Translations under genes and position numbers: made by a program
The notes under the pieces: model-generated
Database searches by the model: none
What the model saw: only the letters and a program-made list of their open reading frames with translations
What the model was told of the DNA's origin: nothing
DNA from: CAVOOW01 sp963697675
GTDB lineage: Bacteria; Actinomycetota; Actinomycetes; JACCUZ01
Assembly: GCA_963697675.1 (NCBI GenBank)
Contig: CAVOOW010000003.1
Location: 1 to 64,000 of the forward strand
DNA: 64,000 nt
Direction: 5' to 3'
Shown here: positions 56,651 through 64,000 of the stretch, one piece after another
Layout of the letters: each line of letters starts with the position of its first letter
Position numbering within the stretch: position 1 is the first letter of the stretch

Positions 56651-58270
56651 TCAGAACTCCTGACGCCGCCGCAGCTTCCGCGGCCGGCCGTCCGGGTCGT
56701 AGATGAGGTGGTAGGCCGGAGTGGCCCAGCGCTTTGTCGCCGTCGACAGTGGCGGATCGACCAGCGGTCGAAGTCGGCCCGGCGGACGGGCGCCCGCGCG
56801 GCCGCCGTCGTACCAAGACTGAAGAGCCTCAGCCGAACGGCGCATCTCCTTGAACGCCTGCAGCGGGTCGACCAACCCCTCATCGGATAGAGCATCGAGG
56901 TGCTCGCGGAGCAGTTGCAGGCGCAGATCACGCGCGTACGTACGTGCCCCGTCCCCGAGCCCTCCAGGGTCGAGCGGCGCCCGAGAGTCGCGGGTGTCGT
57001 CGAGCACGGCGGCGGTCAGCTCCGAGTCGTGCGTCCACGACCGGCGGTTGAAGTTGTCCGAGCCGATGGTCGCCCACGTGTCGTCGACGATGCAGACCTT
57101 CGCGTGGACGTAGACGGGCGTGCCGGCATGGTTCTCGATGCCGTAAGCCGCGACGCGGTCGCCACCGGCCGCTCGCATCGTGGACAGCGCCCGGTCCCGA
57201 CCGATCAGGTTCGGCGGCATGGAGAAGCGGCCGTCCTGGTCGGGGTGGTGCGGCAGGACGGCGATGACATGGAGCCCCGGTTGCGCCCGCAGCGCCTCGG
57301 CAAAAGTGCGAGCGACCTCGTTCGACCAGAGGTATTGGTCCTCGACGTAGACCAGGCACCGCGCTCGCCGCAGCGCCTTCGTGTAGCCGTGGGCGACGCT
57401 CCGCTCGCCGTCCGGCGCGAACGGATAGCCACCGAGCCGCTTCGGGTACGTACGCAGCAGCTGCACCGCGTGAGGCCCGACGGGCTCCGGGTCAGGCAGT
57501 TGCGCCGGCAGCGGGTCGGCGTGCCGGTCCTCGCGACGGACGCGCTCGGACACCCAGTTCACCGGGTTGCGGGTCAGCGGCTGCGGGTCCTCCCAGCGCT
57601 CGCGGAAGACCGTCTCGACATCTCCGACGACCGGCCCGCGCAGCGCCACCATCGCGTCGTGCCACGGCGGGCGAGGACCGTAGACCTTGGCCATCGGCTG
57701 CGGTTGCGGATCACCGTTGTGCTCGTGGTCGTCGCGTCGACTGTGGCTGAGGTCGATGCCGCCGACGAACGCGACGTCGAGCTCCGGTCGCCCGGGATGG
57801 CGCAGGACCACGAACTTCTGGTGGTGCGAGCCGCCGGTGCGGACCCGCATGTCCAGCAGGCACTCCGCCGCCGGCTTCGGCGAGCACCTCGCCGAGGTGC
57901 CGGTTCTCCGTGCCGCTCATCCCGAGCTTGTCGAGATGGGAGCGCCAGACCAGCCCCCGTACGTCCACACCGCGCCGAGCCGCCTCGCTCAGTGCCTGCG
58001 ACACGGAGACGTCGGGGTCTGTCGGTCAGCAGCTGGTCGGGGTCGCCGCGCCAGTCGGTGAACATGACGAGGTCACCGCGCCGGAGCTGGTTGATGCACC
58101 GGAGCAGCTCGGCGAAGTACGACGGCGCCGTGTACGAGCGGCGCGGCCCTGTTCCCTGTGGACCAGGCCTCGCCGTCGGGGTGTCGCTGGTCGAGCCGCG
58201 TCGCGGGGTTGCGTCGCTCGCTCGCGGTGAGGAACCAATCGGAAACAGCCACGGTACGGATTCATCCCCC
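56651..58270 (-). pseudogene. Phospholipase D-like protein, frameshifted in the N-terminal half
   Basis: The C-terminal 400 residues are open and include both catalytic HxK(x)4D regions: SHHQKFVVLRHPG for the first and VHAKVCIVDDTWATIGSDNF for the second. VYVEDQYLWSNEVART is also typical. The N-terminal part must be assembled from three frames, with shifts near 58,140, 58,025 and 57,880 (CINQLRRGDLVMFTDWRGDP, then SEAARRGVDVRGLVWRSHLD). PLD-family enzymes cleave or transfer phosphodiesters of phospholipids or nucleic acids. The exact start cannot be fixed. Confidence 0.72.
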
Positions 58271-58477
58271 GCCGTGGTGGCTTTCAAGCGTCGAGCGGTC
58301 GCTTTCGTACATCGCCGCCACTCATGTCGGGGCGAACGGGACAGAACTCGGGCTCTCGCCTCTGGGCATGGATTCCGGAGGGTTGACGTCGTGAATCCGG
58401 GGAAACCTGTCCTTCTGAACGAGCCTTGATGCTCGCGCGGTGTCGACCGCCGAGCAGAGATCGCGGGAGAGGGAGAC

Positions 58478-59296
58478 ATGAGCGTCACCGGAGAAGCGAG
58501 GGCGGCGGGACGCCAGGCGGCCAACAGCCGAGCAATGGAGATCGCCGCGCGGACGGGATTCGTCGCTCGAGGCGCCATTTATGTGTTGATCGGCATCATC
58601 GCCCTGCAGATCGCCTTCGGCCAGGGCGGTCAGGCCGACCGCGGGGGAGCGATTCGCCAGATTGCCGACAAGAGCGGCGGGACGATCGCGCTGTGGGTGC
58701 TGGTCATCGGCTTCGGTGGGTTGTCGCTGTGGCGCTTCAGTGAGGCGGCGTTCGGCGCTGTCGGGCCGGACGGCCACGAGGCCGGCGAGCGGTTGAAGTC
58801 GCTCGCGCGCGGGATTCTGTATGCCTTCTTCTGCGTCACCACCCTGAAGTTCGTCCTCGGCTCATCGTCAAGCGCGACAGCCAACGGCAATAGTCAGTCG
58901 GAGGCCCTGACCGCACGAGTCATGTCCCACACCGGCGGACGTCTCCTTGTAGGTCTGGTCGGGGTTGTGATCGTGGTCATCGGAGTGATGCTGGCGCGAG
59001 AAGGCTGGACCAAGGAGTTCCTCAAGCGGATGACTCTCAGCGGACGCACGCGCTCCGTGGTGGAGAAGCTGGGTGTCTTCGGCGGCATCGCTCGGGGAGC
59101 CGTGGCCGTGATGGCAGGAGTGTTCCTGATCGTCGCCGCTGTGCGCTTCTCGCCGTCAAAGGCCGAAGGAATCGACGGGTCCTTGCGCGCCTTCGCTCAC
59201 ACGCCGCTCGGACCGGTCCTGCTCATCGTGGTGGCCCTCGGAATGGTCGCGTTCGGCCTGTTCTCCTGGTGCGAGGCCCGCTGGCGGCGCGTCTAG
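58478..59296 (+). CDS. DUF1206 integral membrane protein
   Basis: 272 residues with six hydrophobic segments arranged as three repeats of a two-helix unit: ARTGFVARGAIYVLIGIIAL, LARGILYAFFCVTTLKFVL and GGIARGAVAVMAGVFLIVAA all share the R-G-x-(I/V)-Y/A pattern. That triple repeat is the hallmark of DUF1206. ATG 58478 follows GGGAGA. The function of the family is unknown; it is widespread in actinobacteria and cyanobacteria. Confidence 0.88.
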   Translation: MSVTGEARAAGRQAANSRAMEIAARTGFVARGAIYVLIGIIALQIAFGQGGQADRGGAIRQIADKSGGTIALWVLVIGFGGLSLWRFSEAAFGAVGPDGHEAGERLKSLARGILYAFFCVTTLKFVLGSSSSATANGNSQSEALTARVMSHTGGRLLVGLVGVVIVVIGVMLAREGWTKEFLKRMTLSGRTRSVVEKLGVFGGIARGAVAVMAGVFLIVAAVRFSPSKAEGIDGSLRAFAHTPLGPVLLIVVALGMVAFGLFSWCEARWRRV

Positions 59297-59364
59297 TCAG
59301 CGCAGCGCGCGCAAAGATCGCTTCTCCGGTCCGGTCACGCTCGGTCAGAGCGCCGAGCCGTCGA

Positions 59365-59414
59365 AAGCATGCGCGATTCGCCGGGGTTCAGTCCCCGGCA
59401 AATCGCGCATGCTT
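59365..59414. terminator. Strong hairpin between convergent genes
   Basis: A 22-bp stem (59365-59386 with 59393-59414, one mismatch) closes a 6-base loop TTCAGT and includes GCCGGGG/CCCCGGC and GCATGCGCGATT arms. It lies between the ends of the DUF1206 (plus) and HNH (minus) genes, the right place for a bidirectional terminator. No U-run follows, so a transposable or recombination hairpin is an alternative. Confidence 0.6.
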
Positions 59415-59500
59415 CACAGCGCGAGTTGGGGTGGCGGGCTTCGGAATCCGCGAGCGGGACCGGGATCAGGCGGTCGCGGCCTGCCCGCGTCGGGGTCAGC

Positions 59501-60997
59501 TCAGAAGGGTGGGACTTCGTCGCTGGGTGCTCGGGGTTTGATGCAACCGTCGAGCACGGGTGGCACGGGGTCGTAGTAGCTGTGCCCGGTGGGTGAGGTC
59601 CAGATGACGTCACCGTTGGCGAGCAGACGTAGTTGCCAGCCGGCTTTGTGTTTTCGGATGTGGCATGGTCGGCATTCACAGGTCAGGTTGTGGTCGGCGG
59701 TGGGGCCGTCGGGGTAGCGGATGGTGTGGTCGATGTCGCACCGTTCGGCGCGGGTCCGGCAGCCCAGCCCGCGACACGTTTGGTCGCGGGTGATGACGTG
59801 GTCGGTGAGGTTCTTCGGCGGCTCGTAGACGGTGGTGCCATAGTCGAGCAACCCACCGGTGGCCGGATCAGTGAGCAGTCGCCGCCAGGTGCCGTCCGCG
59901 GCGACCTGGCGGGCCTGGTGGGCGGGGATCGGGCCGAACCCAGCGAGCTCGCCGGGTAGCTCGTCGAGCCCGAGCAGCGTGGTGGCGGCCACGGTGACCT
60001 GGATGTGCGGGCGGCGCCGGTGGTTGCGCGGCAAGTCGGGCCGCTCCAAAGTGACATAGGCCATGTCAGCGAGTACGTCGGCGCGAAGCTGGCCCATGGT
60101 GCGGAACACGAACTCCGGCGTGCCCTCGGGGGTGAACCCGTACGCGGCGAACGCCGCATCGCTGCCCGTCGCGGGCGCACAGCCGCTTGCCGCGGCGGCG
60201 TGCGCTTTCTTGATCTCATTGGCCTCGGCGTGTTCGGCGGCGCGGGCTTGGTCGGCCAGCGCGGTGATCGCGGTGTAGAGCGCCATCGCGTCCGGCGCGG
60301 ACAGCAACGCCCAGAACTCACACATCCCGTCGGTGCGCGGGGTGAGCTCAACCCGGCGTTCAGCTTTGGCTTTCTCCGCGCGCTCCTTGGCGGTGGACGG
60401 GTCGGCGGCCAGCACCGCACGGCTGATGCTGGCGCGGAGCTGCCCCAGGGTTTGCTTCGAGGCGCGCACCAGCACCCTGGCCTCGGCGGTGGCAGCGGCT
60501 TGGTCGTCGAGCGCGGCCAGGCCTTCGGCGATCGCGGTGGTCTTGGACAGGTTCAACACGCCCGACGCGAACGCGGCCTCGGTGGCCGGCAGGCGGGTCA
60601 GCGCGGTGGCCAACCAGACTCGTTTCTGCCCGGAGAATCGGGACTGCGCTAACACGGCGGCGACCTCGTCGGCCGCGTACTCGTTGACCGCGCCCTCGGG
60701 CAGCGCGGTGTCGGCCGCTTCACCGTTCGGCCCGGGCACCAGACGGCGCCCGGCCAGTTCTCGTACCGCACGCAGCTGGGTGGCCTGCACCCATGCCGCC
60801 TGCCGCTCACACGCCCCCATGAACGAGACCAGGTCGTGCATGTCCAGAGCGGCCGGGTCCACCGACGCGAGCAGCCCGCCGAGGCCGTCCCCAGGAAGCA
60901 GGGTCTCCAGCATGGTGCGGGTGATCGCCTCCCGCTGTGCCGGGCCGACGTGCTGCGGCCGGCAGAAGTCGACCCGCATCTCGAGATCGGTGTTCAC
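59501..60997 (-). CDS. HNH endonuclease, DUF222/13E12 repeat family
   Basis: 498 residues. The long helical DUF222 region covers about residues 25-330 (LVSFMGACERQAAWVQATQL, AEGLAALDDQAAATAEARV, FWALLSAPDAMALYTAITAL). It is followed by an HNH nuclease with CDIDHTIRYPDGPT and NLTCECRPCHIRKHKAGW (zinc cysteines and catalytic His) near residues 415-447. This family is multicopy in actinobacteria (REP13E12 in mycobacteria) and is thought to behave as a mobile or homing-type nuclease. It is intact here, with a strong hairpin just beyond its 3' end. Confidence 0.9.
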   Translation of the reverse strand: MNTDLEMRVDFCRPQHVGPAQREAITRTMLETLLPGDGLGGLLASVDPAALDMHDLVSFMGACERQAAWVQATQLRAVRELAGRRLVPGPNGEAADTALPEGAVNEYAADEVAAVLAQSRFSGQKRVWLATALTRLPATEAAFASGVLNLSKTTAIAEGLAALDDQAAATAEARVLVRASKQTLGQLRASISRAVLAADPSTAKERAEKAKAERRVELTPRTDGMCEFWALLSAPDAMALYTAITALADQARAAEHAEANEIKKAHAAAASGCAPATGSDAAFAAYGFTPEGTPEFVFRTMGQLRADVLADMAYVTLERPDLPRNHRRRPHIQVTVAATTLLGLDELPGELAGFGPIPAHQARQVAADGTWRRLLTDPATGGLLDYGTTVYEPPKNLTDHVITRDQTCRGLGCRTRAERCDIDHTIRYPDGPTADHNLTCECRPCHIRKHKAGWQLRLLANGDVIWTSPTGHSYYDPVPPVLDGCIKPRAPSDEVPPF

Positions 60998-61245
60998 TGG
61001 GAGTCAGCCCTTGCGGATCGTTGTCGCGACCCAGTCACCCGCCGTAACTTCAGTAAGCAGATACCCAGAACATGTGTTCGAGTCTATCGAACTACTCGGA
61101 CAGCCACAACCCCAGATCCCGTTTATCCACAAGGATATTTCGGCATCTACAGCGCATCAGATTAACGAGACTGCTCGTGATCGGGTACGGATCGATCACG
61201 GCGCCGAGGTAGCAGCGGCCCGGGACGATCTGAGTTCCGCACGCT

Positions 61246-61482
61246 TCACGGGCGCTGGGCGTCAGGGTCGGCCAGGATCCGCGCCGCATCCATTCTTTGG
61301 CCCGATGACCTTGTGTGTCTGCGTGCGTCGGCGATCGCGTCCTCAACCGAAGGCTGACTCGCCAGCTCTGTCAGCCAGCCGACGAGGTACTCCTGAAACG
61401 ATCGGCCAGATCGCGAGGCGCGGGCCGTCAGTTCGTCGCGCACTTCTTCAGGCACGTCGCGAATCGTGATGGTGACGGGCAT
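61246..61482 (-). CDS. FitA/VapB-type ribbon-helix-helix antitoxin, orphan
   Basis: 78 residues from ATG 61482. MPVTITIRDVPEEVRDELTA and RASRSGRSFQEYLVGWL form the ribbon-helix-helix DNA-binding domain, and the tail (RHTRSSGQRMDAARILADPD) is the usual toxin-binding extension. FitA/VapB antitoxins are normally followed by a PIN-domain ribonuclease gene. Downstream sequence (61000-61245) contains no PIN acidic motifs. The antitoxin is therefore orphan or its toxin has been lost. Confidence 0.8.
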   Translation of the reverse strand: MPVTITIRDVPEEVRDELTARASRSGRSFQEYLVGWLTELASQPSVEDAIADARRHTRSSGQRMDAARILADPDAQRP

Positions 61483-61571
61483 TACTGCACTGTGGCCAGA
61501 ACCCTGCAGTCTTGGCATCGGACTTTCTCGCTCGCTGACAGGCAACCGCGTTTGGGTCTGAGGCGCCAGGC

Positions 61572-62079
61572 CTATGCATGGAATGTTCCGGGTCGTGGCT
61601 GGACCTGTGGCCCCGCGTAGTCGGCTTCCCACGGGAAGTCGGCCCGCGGCGTCGTCGAAGGTCAGCTGGTAGACCGGCACGGACGCCTCGGGTGGCCGTT
61701 GGTAGTGCCGGTTGGCCGCGAACACGATCTGGCCCGGGTTCGGGACGGCCTCAATAGCGATGCGGCGCCCGCCGCCCTCGAAAGTCAGCAGCTGACCGGA
61801 CATGAAGTCCTCCCCGTCGCGGATCCGGGTAGCCAGCTCGTTGAGGACGATGCCTGCAGTGCGAGGAGTAACGCCAAAGATCAACAACTCGGGATGTCCG
61901 AGACCGAACAGGCCGACGGTATATGCGAACCGCTGCGCGGAAGGGTCCCCACCATCGCAACCCGGTACGTCACAGCAACCACCGCCGACGTACTCAATGT
62001 GCCAACCAAACTTCCGGATGGTCGTCGCGGTCCTCTTGTCTTCCTGGTCGAGCCAGGCCTCTAGCTGCAAGTCGTTCAC
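61572..62079 (-). CDS. DUF4262 domain protein, frameshift near the C-terminus
   Basis: ATG 62079 opens MNDLQLEAWLDQEDKRTATT, then IRKFGWHIEYVGGGC, FAYTVGLFGLGHPELLIFGV and QLLTFEGGGRRIAIE, all typical of DUF4262. As written, the frame runs on past a weak linker into the antitoxin and gives an apparent 277-residue fusion. One base removed near 61,635 restores the family's normal ending, FPWEADYAGPQVQPRPGTFHA (last residues before a stop at 61572). The fusion is therefore an artefact of an indel. Function unknown. Confidence 0.78.
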
Positions 62080-62248
62080 GTCCAGACCTCCGTCGTCGAC
62101 TGACGCGCAACGCTAGAAGCAACCTCGGACAGAAACCGAGGACAGAGGTTCCAGCGCCCAGTCGGAGCCGCGAAGCCTGCCAGGATGACCCGGGGAGGAA
62201 TGGCATGACGCGGAGAAACAACCGGCGGCGCGGCCGCCACGCGCCCCC

Positions 62249-63952
62249 GTGACCGCGCGGTGTTTCCCCGAGGACCCCGAGTTCGAGCACGAGACCGAAC
62301 GCGTGGTCTGGGCCGCGTTGCGCGACCAACTGCCCGACGACGCTGCCCTGTTCGCGAACCTCGGCCTCACCGATCGCAAGGGCGACTGCGAGGCAGATCT
62401 CGTCGTGGCACTGCCTGGCGCCGGCATCGCTGCCATCGAGGTCAAGGGCGGCCACGTCTACCGCGACGGCAGCACCTGGCGGCAGACCGGTGGCGGTGTT
62501 CACAGGAAGGCGATCCGGCCGGTGAAGCAGGCGATGCGTGCCAAGTTCGCGCTGCGCGACTATGCGGACCGCGACCCGCGCTGGCACCGCCGCCGAGTGC
62601 GGTTCGCACACCTGGTGGCCTTCCCGACGAGCCGGATCGGGGACGACGTCAACCCGCCGGACTCGCCGCGCTGGCTCGTGGTGGACGAGACCCAGACAGG
62701 TCGCATCGCGAGCGTCGTCGAGGACGTCCTGGTCCGCCAGGACCACGAGAACCCGTTGGCGACGAAGCAGGACGTCGACGACCTCATCGACATCGTCGTC
62801 GGACGGCCGATGTCCCAGCGCGATCTGGTCTTGGAGGCAAATGCTCGCGGCGCCGAGTGTGACCTGCTCACCAGCGGACAGGCGCACATCCTCGACTACA
62901 TCAAGCTGCTGGACCGCGTCGAGGTGCGCGGCGGCGCCGGATCGGGCAAGACCTGGCTCGCGGTCGAGCAGGCGCGGCGGCTCGCCAGGCAAGGGAAGCG
63001 GGTCGGGCTGCTCTGCTATTCGCGCGGTCTGAGTGCCTATCTCAAGCGCCGCGTCGAGCTGCTGCCCGCTGACCAGCGACCCGCGTACGTCGGAACGTTC
63101 CACGAGCTCGGCGTCGCATGGGGCGCACCGCGAGGCCTCGACGACGACAGCGAATATTGGGAGCTACGCCTTCCGCTGCAGATGACTCAGATGGCGCCGC
63201 ACCTGGTGGACGCGGAACGCTTCGACGCCTTCGTGGTCGACGAGGCGCAGGACTTCTCCGACGCGTGGTGGCCGGCACTGGTCGCGGGACTGCGCGACAC
63301 GGAGCGCGGCGGGCTGTTCGCGTTCGCCGACGAGAGCCAGCGCGTGTTCGCCCGGCAGGGTCATCCGCCTGTGCAGCTCGTACCGATCTCGCTCGACGAC
63401 AACCTGCGCAACACCAAGCAGATCGCGCAGACCTTCGGCAGCCTCGCGCCCTGGCAGATGCGCTATCGCGGCGGCGAAGGGGCGCCGGTGCGCTTCATCC
63501 AGTGCTCCTCGGAGGAGGCGCTCACCTCGGCCGACGATGTCGTCGACGGCCTGCTCGCGGACGGCTGGGCGCATGAACACATCGCGCTGCTCACGACAGG
63601 ACACCGTCACCCGGTGCAGGTCGAGCGGCAGTTGCACGGTCACGACGCCTACTGGCAGTCCTACTGGGAGGGCGACGACGCGTTCTACGGCCACGTACTC
63701 GGCTTCAAAGGGCTCGAGCGGCCCGCGGTGGTGCTCGCCGTCAACGGGTTTCGCGACGATGACCGTGCCCGAGAGATGTTGTACGTGGGTCTGAGCCGCG
63801 CGCGGGATTTGCTGATTGTCTGTGGTGACCTCGAGGTGATCCGGGAAGTCGGGGGAGACGGCGTCGCGAACCGGCTGACCGACGGATACCCTCACGCGCG
63901 AACGCTGTGCCGGTTGATCTATTCGTCGGTCGTCAGCGAGCCAAGACGCTGA
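62249..63952 (+). CDS. NERD-domain UvrD-like helicase
   Basis: 567 residues from GTG 62249. The N-terminal NERD nuclease-related domain (about residues 10-120) has CEADLVVALPGAGIAAIEVKGG, with the Asp and ExK pattern of PD-(D/E)XK nucleases. A superfamily-1 helicase follows: Walker A RGGAGSGKTWLAV (about 230), Walker B FVVDEAQDFSDAWWP, ADESQRVFARQG, and the C-terminal VLGFKGLERPAVVLAV and MLYVGLSRARDLLIV. It probably acts in DNA repair or defence; NERD-helicases are recurrent in plasmid and phage-defence settings. It is intact and overlaps the convergent partial gene at its 3' end. Confidence 0.88.
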   Translation: MTARCFPEDPEFEHETERVVWAALRDQLPDDAALFANLGLTDRKGDCEADLVVALPGAGIAAIEVKGGHVYRDGSTWRQTGGGVHRKAIRPVKQAMRAKFALRDYADRDPRWHRRRVRFAHLVAFPTSRIGDDVNPPDSPRWLVVDETQTGRIASVVEDVLVRQDHENPLATKQDVDDLIDIVVGRPMSQRDLVLEANARGAECDLLTSGQAHILDYIKLLDRVEVRGGAGSGKTWLAVEQARRLARQGKRVGLLCYSRGLSAYLKRRVELLPADQRPAYVGTFHELGVAWGAPRGLDDDSEYWELRLPLQMTQMAPHLVDAERFDAFVVDEAQDFSDAWWPALVAGLRDTERGGLFAFADESQRVFARQGHPPVQLVPISLDDNLRNTKQIAQTFGSLAPWQMRYRGGEGAPVRFIQCSSEEALTSADDVVDGLLADGWAHEHIALLTTGHRHPVQVERQLHGHDAYWQSYWEGDDAFYGHVLGFKGLERPAVVLAVNGFRDDDRAREMLYVGLSRARDLLIVCGDLEVIREVGGDGVANRLTDGYPHARTLCRLIYSSVVSEPRR

Positions 63953-64000
63953 ATCGCCTCGTCGAGCTCGGGGAGATCGTGGTCGACCGTGGCCTGAATG
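63919..64000 (-). CDS. 3' end of a convergent gene (partial)
   Basis: Reading left from the window edge on the minus strand gives ATVDHDLPELDEAIQRLGS followed by LTTDE and a stop at 63919-63921. The composition is protein-like and acidic, as at the end of a real gene. It overlaps the end of the helicase gene by 34 bp tail-to-tail. The identity is not determinable from 26 residues. Confidence 0.4.
   Translation of the reverse strand, partial: IQATVDHDLPELDEAIQRLGSLTTDE

Noticed and set aside
59501..60997. Restriction endonuclease
   Set aside because: The DUF222 helical region plus HNH is the 13E12 repeat family, and no methyltransferase gene is adjacent.
61092..61346. PIN toxin downstream of the antitoxin
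   Set aside because: The frame lacks the N-terminal VDSS-type motif and the spaced acidic residues of PIN domains.
1..64000. CRISPR array
   Set aside because: No series of short repeats with regular unique spacers was seen; the tandem repeats at 14.8 and 26.7 kb have no spacers.

Overview
The window is high-GC DNA from an actinobacterium. The signs are a GAF-ANTAR protein, a mycothiol-dependent-type enzyme, an MMPL exporter, a 13E12-type HNH protein, paired WYL regulators, and frequent GTG starts with ATGA/GTGA overlaps. I cannot place it more precisely than Actinomycetota.

Layout. 1-9.4 kb is eroded accessory DNA: two abutting IS630-type copies, an IS701-type element, a GAF-ANTAR gene, a broken SorC regulator, the N-terminal half of an RNA-repair methyltransferase (Hen1), and relics of a nuclease and other genes. 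9.4-16.6 kb holds a DctA-type C4-dicarboxylate transporter and a giant single-chain acetyl-CoA carboxylase (biotin carboxylase, biotin carrier, carboxyltransferase). 16.6-19 kb is mostly debris of a secreted protein. 19-22 kb has a membrane protein and a MarR/VOC/NADP-oxidoreductase cluster cut off by an XRE regulator gene. 22-26.6 kb has an ImmA-like peptidase and two secreted nuclease lipoproteins. 26.8-35.4 kb is a recC-recB-recD operon. 35.6-48.7 kb is a 13-gene minus-strand biosynthetic operon. 48.8-64 kb holds a vWA lipoprotein, a lipase-like protein, a WYL pair, a BTAD/hydrolase fusion, a phospholipase D-like protein, DUF1206, an HNH/DUF222 protein, an orphan antitoxin and a NERD-helicase.

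The most interesting part is the 35.6-48.7 kb operon. It has a fatty-acyl-type reductase, a class III aminotransferase, an acyl-CoA-dehydrogenase-fold flavoprotein with a partner flavin reductase, an MprF/DUF2156-type aminoacyl transferase, a small histidine-containing membrane protein, two FAD oxidoreductases and an MMPL exporter. There is no PKS or NRPS. Read in order, it could make a fatty aldehyde, then an alkylamine, then an N-hydroxylamine, then an aminoacyl ester. That is the logic of valanimycin/elaiomycin-type azoxy (N-N bond) biosynthesis, so I propose it as a cryptic azoxy or related N-N lipid pathway.

A caution applies throughout. An unusually large number of conserved genes carry single-base frameshifts, several of them at G-runs (44,095, 24,696, 53,143). 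Many 'pseudogenes' here may therefore be sequencing or assembly errors. Other breaks (Hen1, the IS copies, the junctions near 5.36, 6.94 and 21.96 kb) look like real truncations or rearrangements.
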